From Prochlorococcus sp. AG-409-P01 (GTDB lineage: Bacteria; Cyanobacteriota; Cyanobacteriia; PCC-6307; Cyanobiaceae), in NCBI GenBank assembly GCA_003215335.1, contig QCKM01000006.1, forward strand, positions 25,244 through 89,243: a stretch of 64,000 nt of DNA, written 5' to 3'. Shown piece after piece: positions 28,634 through 39,637 of this stretch (its first letter is position 1; each line of letters starts with the position of its first letter). A program made the position numbers and the translations under genes. The notes under the pieces are model-generated. The model had not been told where the DNA came from and searched no databases. It saw only the letters and a program-made list of their open reading frames with translations.

Positions 28634-29819
28634 GATTCATTCCATATGGATCTGTGAGCTGATACCTTTGCCCAGTTTTTTTCAACCAGCCTTGTTCTAA
28701 TGCAACTTCCCAGCGTTGTTCTAATGAAGGAAGATATTTTTTGCATTCCATCTCATCCCATCCAATATGGAATGCAAGATTCTTTAGATCTACTCCTTCT
28801 CGACATCTCAAACCCAAAAGAATTAATTCGTCAAGATTTGACCTACTAGCTTTCTCTAAAAAAAGAGATGAGTCAGGACCTTGATTATCTTGAATGTCGA
28901 GCCATTTCCTGTATGCCTCGCGCGTTCTAGGTCTAGCCATCCGCTGCCCCCAAGGAGAGCTAGTTGCACCCTGTCCAAATCCCCACCACCCAGATCCATT
29001 CCAGTAGACACGGTTATGTCTTGAAATGTGACCTGGATAGGAGTAATTAGAAATCTCATATCTCGCAAATCCTGCTTGACGCAAAGTCAAACTGGTCAAC
29101 AGAAACATCTCTTCAGCAGATCTTTCCTCTGGAAGAGCTAATTCACCTCTACCTTCACGCCATGCAAAAACTGTCCCAGGTTCAACTAAAAGGTCATATA
29201 CGGAAAGATGAGGAACACATGTCTCTACAGCCTGGTTCAGTTGTTGCCTCCAACTCTCCAAATGCTGACCTGGAAGATTTTGTATTAAGTCCAGACTCCA
29301 ACTTTTCAAATATCCATGTTTCATTGCCTCATTGAGCAATGAACAAGCTTCTATCAAATGCTGCTTTCGATGTGCTCGGCCAATTTTTGCAAGCATCTCA
29401 TCATCAAAACTTTGTCCGCCTAGGCTTACGCGATTAATTCCAACGTTTAAGAAGCCCTCAAGAGAATCTTTGTCAAAAGTGGCAGGGTCCATCTCCATAG
29501 TGAGCTCTGCCCCACAAAGAACCCCAAACTTGTTTCGAAGATGCTCTAAAAGAAGACCAATCTGTAATGGGCTTAATAAAGATGGTGTCCCCCCACCTAT
29601 ATAAACCGTTGAGAGAGCTGGACCTGAAGGCGAAAGATCAATCTCACGAAGCAAAAGCTTCAGATAGGACTGAATAGATTGACTACCAGGACCATTTTCA
29701 CCACTTGCGCTATCGCCAAGTGGTACTACTGGAAAGTCACAATAGAAACATCGTCTTTTGCAAAAAGGTATATGCAAATAAGCACTGCGAGGTGGCAACC
29801 GTGTATAAGAACTTTTCAT
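28527..29819 (-). CDS. hemW: HemW-type radical SAM protein (coproporphyrinogen III oxidase-like)
   Basis: A 430-residue radical SAM protein. The cluster motif is [17 protein letters not shown] (CX3CX2C, about residues 13-29), and further blocks are [23 protein letters not shown] [13 protein letters not shown], and the C-terminal GFGQGATS. HemW is a heme-binding chaperone rather than the true anaerobic oxidase HemN, whose extra Cys is absent after the cluster. Its 3' end overlaps panB by 107 bp in antisense. Divergent from the PIN-TRAM gene. Confidence 0.9.
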   Translation of the reverse strand: MKSSYTRLPPRSAYLHIPFCKRRCFYCDFPVVPLGDSASGENGPGSQSIQSYLKLLLREIDLSPSGPALSTVYIGGGTPSLLSPLQIGLLLEHLRNKFGVLCGAELTMEMDPATFDKDSLEGFLNVGINRVSLGGQSFDDEMLAKIGRAHRKQHLIEACSLLNEAMKHGYLKSWSLDLIQNLPGQHLESWRQQLNQAVETCVPHLSVYDLLVEPGTVFAWREGRGELALPEERSAEEMFLLTSLTLRQAGFARYEISNYSYPGHISRHNRVYWNGSGWWGFGQGATSSPWGQRMARPRTREAYRKWLDIQDNQGPDSSLFLEKASRSNLDELILLGLRCREGVDLKNLAFHIGWDEMECKKYLPSLEQRWEVALEQGWLKKTGQRYQLTDPYGMNLSNQVLVEMMIWWDSLPPDVVDSPKFEELQCTFAD

Positions 29820-29916
29820 AGTTCATTACTCGAAGGTGCGGTCATCTGCCCGGGCCAACCTTCTAAGAATGGATCATGCTGCCACCATATGGAAAGAGGA
29901 ACCAACAATTGAACTA

Positions 29917-31038
29917 ATGGTCGACTCTCTCCTCCTGGTTATATTTCTAATTTCAACTGCTGCGACTGGTTGGCTAGGGGCCGACTTACTCCCAAACGAG
30001 CTATTCGGAAAAACTACAAATATCCAACAACTACGAATAATAATGACCGCTTTGGGCGGTTTAATTGGCCTTACTGCCGGTCTTTTCTTTCAACAACTAC
30101 GTCGACGCCTACTTCAACAAGTCCGAACAATGCCGACTGACTTGTTAGTAAGTAGAGCTGTTGGCCTGATTTTAGGTTTACTTGTAGCAAATCTGCTTTT
30201 AGCCCCAATTCTTTTGCTGCCATTACCTTGGGAAGTAATTTTATTAAAACCATTAGCAGCTGTTCTTAGCAACATCTTTTTTGGGGTTCTTGGATACAAC
30301 CTCGCAGAAGTTCATGGCAGAACATTGTTGCGGCTATTCAACCCAAACAGCACCGAAGCCTTGCTAGTTGCAGAAGGTATTCTCACTCCTGCAAGTGCAA
30401 AGATTCTAGATACGAGCGTAATCATTGACGGTCGCATTCATGGCTTGCTTGATTGCGGGCTACTAGAAGGGCAAGTAATGGTCGCTCAGACTGTGATCAA
30501 TGAATTACAACAACTGGCCGACTCAAACAACAGTGAGAAAAGGACCAGAGGACGTAGAGGGTTGAAATTACTCGCAAGTTTGAGGGAAACCTATGGTAGG
30601 AGATTAGTTATAAATAGTACAAAATACGAAGGTTCAGGTACTGACGATCGACTGCTCAAACTAGCCGATGACACTGGAGGGACTCTTATTACTGCAGACT
30701 ACAACTTGGCACAAATTGCACATGTCAAAGAGCTAAAAGTCTTGAACCTCAGTGATTTAGTCATTGCATTACGTCCTGATGTACAACCTGGTGAGAAACT
30801 AAATTTAAAAATTGTTCGAGAAGGGAAAGAAGATAGCCAAGGAGTTGGGTATTTAGATGATGGGACAATGGTTGTTGTTGAAGGAGCACAAAATTCCATA
30901 GGAGAGCGGCTACCTGTAGTCGTAACAGGAGCACTGCAAACATCCACTGGGCGAATGATCTTCGGAAAATCAGAAAAAGATCAAGTTCCTCCAAACTTCA
31001 ACAAATCAATCAAGCATCAACGACCTAGCCCTAGCTAG
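29917..31038 (+). CDS. PIN-TRAM domain membrane protein
   Basis: With the ATG at 29917 the protein has 373 residues. Four hydrophobic spans fill the first 130 residues, beginning VDSLLLVIFLISTAATGWLG. A PIN nuclease domain follows, with acidic sites in LDTSVIIDGRI, TVINELQQLADS and DDRLLKLADDTGGTLITADY. A TRAM domain closes the protein. It resembles Bacillus YacL. The frame is open 27 codons upstream (ATGs at 29836 and 29869), but those residues are not membrane-like. RNA cleavage in the cytoplasm is inferred from the family. Confidence 0.85.
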   Translation: MVDSLLLVIFLISTAATGWLGADLLPNELFGKTTNIQQLRIIMTALGGLIGLTAGLFFQQLRRRLLQQVRTMPTDLLVSRAVGLILGLLVANLLLAPILLLPLPWEVILLKPLAAVLSNIFFGVLGYNLAEVHGRTLLRLFNPNSTEALLVAEGILTPASAKILDTSVIIDGRIHGLLDCGLLEGQVMVAQTVINELQQLADSNNSEKRTRGRRGLKLLASLRETYGRRLVINSTKYEGSGTDDRLLKLADDTGGTLITADYNLAQIAHVKELKVLNLSDLVIALRPDVQPGEKLNLKIVREGKEDSQGVGYLDDGTMVVVEGAQNSIGERLPVVVTGALQTSTGRMIFGKSEKDQVPPNFNKSIKHQRPSPS

Positions 31039-31062
31039 GCTCCAAACTCAACAAAAGATGCA

Positions 31063-31734
31063 ATGACGGTATCAGCTCCCTACTACGGCGATTCAGCCGT
31101 AATGCGCACACCTCCTCCAGACTTGCCATCACTGCTTCTAAAAGAGCGCATTGTTTACCTAGGCCTTCCATTGTTCTCTGATGACGATGCGAAAAGGCAA
31201 TTAGGAATGGATGTCACAGAGCTCATAATTGCTCAACTTCTTTATCTGGAATTTGATAACGCAGAAAAGCCCATTTATTTCTATATAAACTCAACAGGTA
31301 CGAGTTGGTATACAGGAGACGCAATCGGTTTTGAAACTGAGGCTTTTGCTATATGTGACACCTTGAGTTACATAAAGCCACCAGTTCACACCATCTGTAT
31401 AGGTCAAGCCATGGGGACAGCTGCAGTAATTCTCTCTGCAGGAGCAAAAGGACAAAGAGCTGCCCTTCCCCACTCTTCGATTGTGCTACACCAACCAAGA
31501 AGTGGCGCTCAAGGTCAAGCTACAGACATTCAAATCCGCGCCAAGGAAGTCATACAAAATAAAAAAACAATGTTGGAGATACTTGCCCAAAATACAGGGC
31601 GTACTGTTCAACAATTATCAAAAGATTCTGATAGGATGAGTTATTTAACACCTCAACAAGCAGTCGAATATGGCCTAATTGATAGAGTACTAAGTAGCAG
31701 AAAAGACCTTCCTAATCCTCCACCATTAAACTAA
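31063..31734 (+). CDS. clpR: ClpR, inactive ClpP-like subunit
   Basis: A 223-residue ClpP paralogue. At the site of the catalytic Ser (GLAASMGAF in active ClpP, as in the next gene) it reads IGQAMGTAAV, which places Gly where Ser belongs. The His region LPHSSIVLHQP is kept. In cyanobacteria ClpR forms mixed rings with ClpP3 that dock to ClpC. The adjacent active subunit at 31817-32419 supports this partner. The first 20 residues (YYGDSAVMRTPPPD) are a ClpR-type extension. Confidence 0.92.
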   Translation: MTVSAPYYGDSAVMRTPPPDLPSLLLKERIVYLGLPLFSDDDAKRQLGMDVTELIIAQLLYLEFDNAEKPIYFYINSTGTSWYTGDAIGFETEAFAICDTLSYIKPPVHTICIGQAMGTAAVILSAGAKGQRAALPHSSIVLHQPRSGAQGQATDIQIRAKEVIQNKKTMLEILAQNTGRTVQQLSKDSDRMSYLTPQQAVEYGLIDRVLSSRKDLPNPPPLN

Positions 31735-31816
31735 TAAAAGGCCTGTAAAATAAAAATGAGCCATTTATTCTAACTTTTTCAATTCTTTTTATTAATCCCT
31801 TCTCAACATTTCAAAA

Positions 31817-32419
31817 ATGCCAATCGGTACTCCCAGTGTTCCATATCGTCTTCCCGGCAGCCAACTAGAGCGATGGGTTGATATTTATACAAGACTTGGA
31901 GCAGAAAGAATACTTTTTCTAGGCCAAGAAATTAATGATGGCATCGCAAATAGTCTAGTTGCACAGATGCTTTATCTGGATTCAGAAGATAGTTCAAAGC
32001 CAATTTATCTATATATAAATTCACCTGGAGGCTCAGTTACAGCAGGCCTGGCCATATTTGACACCATGAAATATGTGAAGTGTGATGTAGTAACAATATG
32101 TGTTGGACTAGCCGCTTCGATGGGTGCCTTTTTGTTAGCCGCGGGAACCAAAAACAAACGCCTTGCACTACCTCATAGCAGAATCATGATCCATCAACCT
32201 CTGGGAGGAACCAGTCAAAGGCAAGCTAGTGACATAGAAATAGAAGCTCGTGAGATATTAAGAATCAAAGAAATGCTTAATAATTCAATGGCCAAAATGA
32301 CCGGGCAAAGTTTCGAGAAAATAGAAAAAGACACTGACCGGGATTACTTCCTGAGTGCGTCAGAAGCTAAAGAATATGGCCTCATTGACAGAGTAATTTC
32401 TCATCCAAATGAAGCTTAA
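31817..32419 (+). CDS. clpP3: ATP-dependent Clp protease proteolytic subunit ClpP3
   Basis: A 200-residue serine protease subunit. The nucleophile is in [16 protein letters not shown] (about residues 94-109) and the His is in [14 protein letters not shown] (about 118-131). An Asp in the DRDYFLS block completes the triad. It follows clpR by 82 bp. The N-terminus [19 protein letters not shown] is that of the cyanobacterial ClpP3 type. The product should form the ClpP3/R ring. Confidence 0.94.
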   Translation: MPIGTPSVPYRLPGSQLERWVDIYTRLGAERILFLGQEINDGIANSLVAQMLYLDSEDSSKPIYLYINSPGGSVTAGLAIFDTMKYVKCDVVTICVGLAASMGAFLLAAGTKNKRLALPHSRIMIHQPLGGTSQRQASDIEIEAREILRIKEMLNNSMAKMTGQSFEKIEKDTDRDYFLSASEAKEYGLIDRVISHPNEA

Positions 32420-32543
32420 GAATTAAAAACCAAAGGATTGCAGATTTTCAAACAAATCACACAGGATCAAGGCCAATTACTCCCGTGTCAGAAACCATGC
32501 CTTAAAGGGTTCCTGAAAAGAGTCGGCTTTGCAATTGACATAA

Positions 32544-33604
<1,061 letters not shown>

Positions 33605-33605
<1 letters not shown>

Positions 33606-34627
33606 TTTTCTCAATCACCCTGGTAATTACTGCAGCAGGATTAGATCTGCTGATAGGGGATCCACGATGGTTACCTCATCCAGTAGAAATGATGGGTCTT
33701 CTTATATCAAGGCTAAGAAGCTGGGCAGAAAAATGGTCAAACAATCGTTTGTGGGCGCTTCGTCTTTGCGGTTTTCTTATAACAGCATCTCTTGTATTAG
33801 TAAGTGGCTTAAGTGGATGGATTATTGAACGGCTTGCGATGCCGAATTCTTTGATACCACAAGAACTGGGCATCGCAATACTATTAATAGCTTTGGCAAG
33901 TGGCCTCGCAGCACGAAGCCTCCAAGAAGGAGTACAAGCGGTCTTAAACGAAATTCCTTTAAATAGCAAAAACCCTTCTCTTTTTTCCGCCAGAGAAAAA
34001 CTGAGCTTAATAGTTGGCAGAGATGTCCATAATCTTGATAAACACGAAATCCTTCGCGCAGCAGCTGAAACAACAAGTGAAAATTCTGTCGACGGGATTT
34101 TCGCTCCACTCTTTTGGATGCTTATAGGGGCAACTCTTTGGGAAATCTTGCCTCAAGCACCTGGACCACTTGCATTGGTGTGGATCTTCAAAGCATCCAG
34201 CACACTTGATTCAATGATTGGATATCGCAATGGGAGTCTGAGATGGCTCGGAACAGCAGGAGCTCGATTAGACGACATGCTCACTTGGATCCCATGCAGA
34301 ATCGTAGTAATCACTCTTCCACTTTTAACTCAGCCTTGGAAGCTTATTCCTCAACTTTTATGTAAAGTTTGGGAAGAAGGCTCTCATGATTCTTCTCCTA
34401 ATTCAGGCATGTCGCAAGCCATTTTTGCTAATTGCGGCAAAGTTCAAATGGGAGGAATAAATAACTACAAAGGTCACTCAATCACTAAACCAATACTTGC
34501 AGCAGAAACTCCTATTGCGAGCCATCGTGGAGTAAAAAGACTTTTAAAAATGAGTCTGCAGCTTCAAATAGCTTGGCTTACTGGAAGTATTCTTATGGCT
34601 TTGGCAATTGAAACAATAAAAACTTAA
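33605..34627 (+). CDS. cbiB: Cobalamin biosynthesis protein CbiB/CobD, non-canonical start
   Basis: A membrane amidase-type ligase that attaches aminopropanol to the cobyrinic acid. The core reads LDLLIGDPRWLPHPVEMMG, then several spans, NSVDGIFAPLFW and GSLRWLGTAGARLDD. The first in-frame ATG is at 33689, but the GDPRWLPHP block that all family members share precedes it, so translation must begin upstream. Only ATT (33605), ATC (33614), CTG (33620 or 33602) are available. The ATT overlapping the ilvC TGA is given as start. It converges on the sugar transferase gene with a 4-bp overlap. Confidence 0.8.
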
Positions 34628-35382
34628 TAAGCACCTCGATCCCTCGGGAACAATAAAACTCCAAAAGTGCGAAAAATAATCGCCAAATCCAAGCCCAAAG
34701 ATCTACCTCTTGCATAGGCAAGGTCAAGACTTACTCTCTTTGCATAGCTGAGGTTGTTACGTCCACTTACTTGCCAAAGACCAGTCAAACCTGGCCTTAC
34801 AGAAGCCACTTCATCCATAAAGTCTCCATAACGTTCCAGCTCTTTATCAACTATCGGCCTGGGGCCAACAACACTCATCTGACCTCTAATGATATTTATG
34901 AATTGAGGTAGCTCATCAAGACTAGAACGCCGCAAAAATCTACCTATAAATGTTATACGAGGATCCTTGCGAATCTTAAAGTCACGCTCAAACTCAGTTC
35001 TCATAGATGGGGATTTTGCAAGAACATTCGACAAGATGTCATCTGCATCTGCTCGCATTGTTCGAAATTTAATACAACCAAATTTTTCATAGTTTCTACC
35101 TACACGACTCTGAATATAAAAAATAGGCCCAGGTGAACTTAACTTGATCGAAATTGCTATTAAAAGGAAAAGAGGTATGCCAAGAATTATTACTAGTAGG
35201 GAGAAAATTAAATCCCCAGAACGTTTTAAGAAGCGGCCAAACAGATTTTGCTGACATATCAAAACCTTGGCAGAAAGCCCTGATGGCAAATCATCATTAC
35301 TAGCCAGATGGTTAGTATTGCCACCTTTTAAAAGGTCTCTACCTGCTGAAGAGGAATTAAGCCGCCGGGAGTTTGAACTCAT
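34624..35382 (-). CDS. Undecaprenyl-phosphate sugar-phosphate transferase (WcaJ/RfbP type)
   Basis: The ATG at 35382 is preferred because GGGAGG lies just before it; this gives 252 residues. One membrane span (about 76-95) opens the catalytic domain: KRSGDLIFSLLVIILGIP, SPGPIFYIQSRVGRNYEKFG, CIKFRTM, KIRKDPRITFIGRFLRRSSLDELPQ and the GLTGLWQVSGRN block. Such enzymes start a surface glycan by loading a sugar phosphate on the lipid carrier. It follows the glycosyltransferase gene at 35414 on the same strand. Confidence 0.92.
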   Translation of the reverse strand: MSSNSRRLNSSSAGRDLLKGGNTNHLASNDDLPSGLSAKVLICQQNLFGRFLKRSGDLIFSLLVIILGIPLFLLIAISIKLSSPGPIFYIQSRVGRNYEKFGCIKFRTMRADADDILSNVLAKSPSMRTEFERDFKIRKDPRITFIGRFLRRSSLDELPQFINIIRGQMSVVGPRPIVDKELERYGDFMDEVASVRPGLTGLWQVSGRNNLSYAKRVSLDLAYARGRSLGLDLAIIFRTFGVLLFPRDRGAY

Positions 35383-35413
35383 GATGCCTCCCTGTTTGTT
35401 ATACCACTCAATC

Positions 35414-36646
35414 TCAGCTTCTGAAACCAAATAACTGAGCGGGGTCACTCACCTCAACGGCACAATTGCTTTTATGTGCAGCATATGCATGAATCAATGC
35501 ATTGAAAAATCGTAATTCAAAGGATTTAACAGAAAATTGTTCTGCCCACATACGTATTGATTCAGAGGTGAACTGACTCCACAACCTGGACTCATGAAAC
35601 CAAGCAACTGCTTCCTGAATGGAAGCAACTGTCTGGTCAGGGAACAAAACTCCAGTTGGAGAAGAGTTGCAAGCACGAACACAACGAACAGTATCTAACA
35701 AACCTCCCTTACCGAGACCTATAACTGGTGCCCCCGCTGCCATAGCCTCTACAGGGGCAATTCCAAAATCCTCTATTCCTGAATAAACAAATGCTCTACA
35801 ACGAGAGAGCAAATCATCAACCGCAGATGAACTCTGATGTCCCAAAATCTTGACCGTTGGTCCAGCAATCTTCTCGAGCAAATGACGTTGAGGACCATCG
35901 CCAACAACTAAAAGAGGCAATCCAAGTCTGTTAAAAGCTTTAACCAAAAGGTCGACACGTTTATAAGGGACAAGTCGACAGACAGATAAATAAAAATCGT
36001 CCCGTAATTGATCCCATTTAAAGCGTTCAACCTCTACTGGAGGATGGACAATCTTTGCTTCACGTTTCCAAAACCTCGCGATACGCCTTGCTGTAAACCT
36101 CGAATTGGCCAAAAGAAGATCAGGACGAGCACTACTTAATTGATCCCATTGTCTCAAGGAATGAAGTTGCCAACGAATAAATGGACCGAAACCTCTTCGT
36201 GCAAGAAGTGATCCATTTAAGTAAGCATGCATCTGGTCCCAGGCATAGCGAACAGGTGTATGCACATAGCTAACATGAAATTGCTCAGGTGAAGTAAGGA
36301 CACCCTTTGCTACAAGATGACTGCTACTTATTACAAGTGGATATTCGTGTAAATCAAACTGCTCAATGGCAAGTGGCAGGAGTGGAAGGTATTGCTGGAC
36401 ATGACTTTTTCCAAAAGGAAGATTTTGTATAAAACTTGTCTTAACAGCTCTGCCATGAATCCAACTATCTGGAATGGAACTTTCGCCATCAACAAGTGCT
36501 ACCAAGTCTGGAGTAAAGCCTTTGGAAAAAAACAGTGAGTCAATCGCTTTGACCACCTGTTCCGCACCTCCAACAGATCTGGGAGTAAACCACTCATGAA
36601 CAAGCGCTATGCGATGAGGTAGATCTGTAGCGTCTGCAGAAAGCAA
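35414..36646 (-). CDS. Glycosyltransferase, GT4 family
   Basis: A 410-residue GT-B enzyme. The N-terminal glycine loop is VHEWFTPRSVGGAEQVV, and the nucleotide-sugar side includes VCRLVPYKRVDLLVKAFNRLG, VVGDGPQRHLL and the EX7E-like EDFGIAPVEAMAAGAPVIG. It probably extends the lipid-linked glycan begun by the next gene, whose start lies 32 bp beyond its end. The donor sugar is unknown. The two genes form the left edge of the surface-glycan region. Confidence 0.92.
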   Translation of the reverse strand: MLSADATDLPHRIALVHEWFTPRSVGGAEQVVKAIDSLFFSKGFTPDLVALVDGESSIPDSWIHGRAVKTSFIQNLPFGKSHVQQYLPLLPLAIEQFDLHEYPLVISSSHLVAKGVLTSPEQFHVSYVHTPVRYAWDQMHAYLNGSLLARRGFGPFIRWQLHSLRQWDQLSSARPDLLLANSRFTARRIARFWKREAKIVHPPVEVERFKWDQLRDDFYLSVCRLVPYKRVDLLVKAFNRLGLPLLVVGDGPQRHLLEKIAGPTVKILGHQSSSAVDDLLSRCRAFVYSGIEDFGIAPVEAMAAGAPVIGLGKGGLLDTVRCVRACNSSPTGVLFPDQTVASIQEAVAWFHESRLWSQFTSESIRMWAEQFSVKSFELRFFNALIHAYAAHKSNCAVEVSDPAQLFGFRS

Positions 36647-36786
36647 TTGATGGTCATGGTTAATTAATTATCAATTCTAACTTAATGGGAGATGGAAGTT
36701 ATAAATAATATCAAACAATTGACAATTAAAGTGTCTTATATAAAGAGGCCTGGCTAGCGATGATTGTCATGGAAACGCCTAAGTTA

Positions 36787-38265
36787 TTACAAATCTGTCA
36801 AGGGATTCTCTGGGTAAAACCTGCTCCAACTAGTTCTCCAAAACTTGTCTTTTTGTTTACTTGAGTTGATAAATGTCCAATATATAGAGCCATCATTTAT
36901 AGAGTACTCAAACAATCTTCCATTATTCTGCTCTTCAACAATTAGGGTATCGTCTTTTTCATTATAGTCAGATTTACCGTCTGAATTGGCTCGTGGTCTT
37001 AAAGTATCTGGAATATTTGAAAAGTCATTTTTGATAATAGATATACCAGAGTATTTAAACTGAATTGTATTTGGCATTATGACCTTAATTGCATCTGGGT
37101 CATTGAACTTTGCATGAGGATCAGGCAATCCATCGAAAAACATCACTCTATTGAAATTGCTATTCTGTTTTCCAGATAAATCTTTATCAAAGACACTAAT
37201 TTTTAAAGGCATTTGCCTAATAACATCTATATCATTTTGCCGATAACTAAAGCCATCCAAAATCCATATAATATTTCTTGCTGAAGTATCATATGCAAGA
37301 ACTGAAGAAGAGCTTTTAAGGCTGATAAGAACAACATTAGAATCAACTAGAATAGCATCATCATCTGACATCTGTGCATCACTTCGACTTGAGAGAAGCA
37401 AAGGCTCAACATCATTAATATGAATATAGTTTGTCGAACTGCTTGAAGATAATCTAGAAAGAAGGCCAACCTTTTGATAAATATCAGAAATATAATGTGT
37501 CGAAAGTATGTTCAGATTTCGATCCAAAACAGCAAATCCCTCCTGATTATTTTCTTTGTTTGAAATGCATACATAAAGAAGGTCGTCTAGATTCTTATTA
37601 ATGCTTCTATGGAAATTCAATTTATCATTTATTTTAATTACATCACCTTTATCATTTACTCTGATCAAATATCCACCTCCACGATGAGTATTAAAGACAA
37701 GGGATCCATCACTAAGGATGATAGGGTGAAAGAAATAACTTCCTTTGAAATCAGATCTGGAAGAAATCTCTGCGAATGCCTTCTTAAGATTCCATTCCTT
37801 GATTACCTTCTGGTTGTTTAAATCCCAAAGCTCAATTTTGGGTTTACCATTCTTTTCTGGAGCACCTGCAGAGAGCAATAGAAAACCTGCATTAGGCCTT
37901 GACCCTTTAAGGTAGTTAAAATTAAAGCCTGAATTAAAGTCTTGAAAACGCTGACTTAATTGATCCGAATTTTCTTCGGAAACCATCCCTGACAAATCCT
38001 TATATCTTGCCAAATTATATAAATCAACAATTCCATTCATGACATACTCAGATGGTCCGATGAAATCATTGGTATAGATACACCATTTTCTATCTTTGTT
38101 TATTCCAAGACTATCAGAACAAAATCTTTCATTCACAAGAACTATGGAACCTGAAAGAAGACTAGTTAGATACAACAAAACAACTGTACTGGAAATATAT
38201 AAAATGTTTTTAAGAGAAAACAAAGAAGACTTCATTATCACTTTTTTATTGCTCGACAAATTCAT
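36787..38265 (-). CDS. Arylsulfotransferase-like (ASST) anchored protein
   Basis: A 492-residue protein with an N-terminal anchor or signal (about residues 17-40, LKNILYISSTVVLLYLTSLL) and a large beta-rich domain. The motif YIHINDVEPLL (about 281-291) resembles the HxND site of arylsulfate sulfotransferases. Repeated blades such as SVLAYDTSARNIIWILDG and GRLFEYSINDGSIYWTF fit a propeller. ASST enzymes move sulfate between phenolic acceptors outside the cell. The catalytic His is tentative. It sits alone at the edge of the AT-rich island, and base use is more AT-rich than the genes to the left. Confidence 0.6.
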   Translation of the reverse strand: MNLSSNKKVIMKSSLFSLKNILYISSTVVLLYLTSLLSGSIVLVNERFCSDSLGINKDRKWCIYTNDFIGPSEYVMNGIVDLYNLARYKDLSGMVSEENSDQLSQRFQDFNSGFNFNYLKGSRPNAGFLLLSAGAPEKNGKPKIELWDLNNQKVIKEWNLKKAFAEISSRSDFKGSYFFHPIILSDGSLVFNTHRGGGYLIRVNDKGDVIKINDKLNFHRSINKNLDDLLYVCISNKENNQEGFAVLDRNLNILSTHYISDIYQKVGLLSRLSSSSSTNYIHINDVEPLLLSSRSDAQMSDDDAILVDSNVVLISLKSSSSVLAYDTSARNIIWILDGFSYRQNDIDVIRQMPLKISVFDKDLSGKQNSNFNRVMFFDGLPDPHAKFNDPDAIKVIMPNTIQFKYSGISIIKNDFSNIPDTLRPRANSDGKSDYNEKDDTLIVEEQNNGRLFEYSINDGSIYWTFINSSKQKDKFWRTSWSRFYPENPLTDL

Positions 38266-38777
38266 TATGACATAAGCATAGGAATCAAATTACATACATA
38301 GAAAAGATCTATAAAATTTACTTAATCTTAATTTGTATAAACCCTGAAAGAGGAGGTTTGTATAAATTGATGCGGCGTGAAAACAAACTTGTTTTATCCA
38401 CAGGATTCACTAAGGTTTTCCTTTTTCTATGGCTTAAGCCCATATGACTAATGGACAGAGATTCTGCTAATGAAATCAGTTATCTGTAACAGTTTTTTTT
38501 GTCAAATTGCTATAGGCCACAAAGTAGTGATTTATTACTAAAGCTTTGATACATGCAGTTTCAAAAAGTCTGACACAACCCAATTGATTCCCAACACTGC
38601 AGATTTCAAGGCACATAAAGCCTGTCACAGCCGAAACTGAACTACAAGAATGGCCAAAGCAGCTGAATAATGTAATTATTGTGTGCGGAGCCAAGCAAAA
38701 AAGCTTAAAGGTTGCTCTGTGATTAGAAAAAGAGGACCAAAATAGCTTTATTCCACCACTTACGAATTCATCAAAGC
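38266..38777. other. Intergenic region, 512 bp
   Basis: No gene is supported here. It is AT-rich and contains one perfect DnaA-box-like TTATCCACA at 38394-38402, probably by chance, and T-runs near 38489-38500. It marks the switch from the ASST-like gene to a plus-strand run. Confidence 0.5.
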
Positions 38778-39086
38778 ATGGACCAAAAGAGCATAGAGGA
38801 ATTTGAAGGGCCTGAAGGTGTCGACGCGGTTCCCGAATCGATAGAGAGTGCCATCAAAGATGGTATAGACCTCAACGGATCCCCTCTTCCCAAAGACATG
38901 GTCGGCTTCTATAAAGAAGTAATGCAGAAAGAAGCCGACAGGGTCTGTCGTGTTCGAGTTCAAATGCGCAGACAGATCATTACCGTCGGGTCAAAACACT
39001 ACGATCAAGAAACGTTGAATCAACGTTTGCTAGATGCAGGGTGGGAAGGGCTTAAGGCCGCAGAGATTGCTTATTTCTTTACCTAA
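38778..39086 (+). CDS. Conserved-type hypothetical protein, 102 residues
   Basis: An acidic N-terminal half (DQKSIEEFEGPEGVDAVPES) is followed by a basic, helical C-terminal half (ADRVCRVRVQMRRQIITVGS). No membrane span. Base composition here is closer to the backbone than to the island, so it may be a core gene lying within it. I do not recognise a family. The gene stands alone with 500 bp upstream and 110 bp downstream. Confidence 0.65.
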   Translation: MDQKSIEEFEGPEGVDAVPESIESAIKDGIDLNGSPLPKDMVGFYKEVMQKEADRVCRVRVQMRRQIITVGSKHYDQETLNQRLLDAGWEGLKAAEIAYFFT

Positions 39087-39196
39087 GAAAGAATCCCTAA
39101 TCGCATAAGGGTTATATGAGTTGATAGCATTAGAGAAGGCTGAACAGGATGAATGGGTCCAAAGCCAATCAGCTAAATCAATAAGCCAAAACGGAC

Positions 39197-39637
39197 ATGT
39201 CCAAAGGATTAGATAGAAAGATCAAAAACACGGACAACATTTTAAGCCATTTTATATTGCTTGGGATGCTACTAGTTGATGCTGCAATACAGGTATTTTT
39301 ACTAATAACGAACCTAAGAACCAAAAATAAAAAACAAGATAAAGAGGAAAGCAAGCTACAAGAAACAGAAAATATACTAAGAGAAAAAAGCAGCAAAGAG
39401 CTAAGAGAGCTTCTTACAGAAATAGATGTGATTTCAAGCCTTAACACTGATGAGCTTATACAAGTTATTCTAAATAATAGTGAAGCTAAAAACCGTCTTA
39501 ATACAAGTGAAAGACGCAAGGAGTTAATGATGATGACAAACGAGGAGCTTAAATTGAAATTAAAAGGGGTAGATGGAGTTTCAAGGTTAAGAAAGACAGA
39601 ATTAGTTCAATATATCCTGGAGGAAGAAAAAAAATGA
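39197..39637 (+). CDS. Membrane-anchored protein with two SAP-like helical repeats
   Basis: A 146-residue protein. A span (about residues 18-38, HFILLGMLLVDAAIQVFLL) is followed by a charged linker (KNKKQDKEESKLQ) and two similar helix pairs: ELRELLTEIDVISSLNTDEL (about 68-87) and ELKLKLKGVDGVSRLRKTEL (about 116-135), each followed by a hydrophobic helix. They look like SAP or Rho-N-type units, which bind nucleic acid or protein. It overlaps the next gene by 4 bp. The function is unknown. Confidence 0.6.
   Translation: MSKGLDRKIKNTDNILSHFILLGMLLVDAAIQVFLLITNLRTKNKKQDKEESKLQETENILREKSSKELRELLTEIDVISSLNTDELIQVILNNSEAKNRLNTSERRKELMMMTNEELKLKLKGVDGVSRLRKTELVQYILEEEKK

Noticed and set aside
38394..38402. 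Single TTATCCACA DnaA-box-like sequence
   Set aside because: One box in AT-rich DNA without clustering, dnaN or dnaA nearby is not evidence for an origin.
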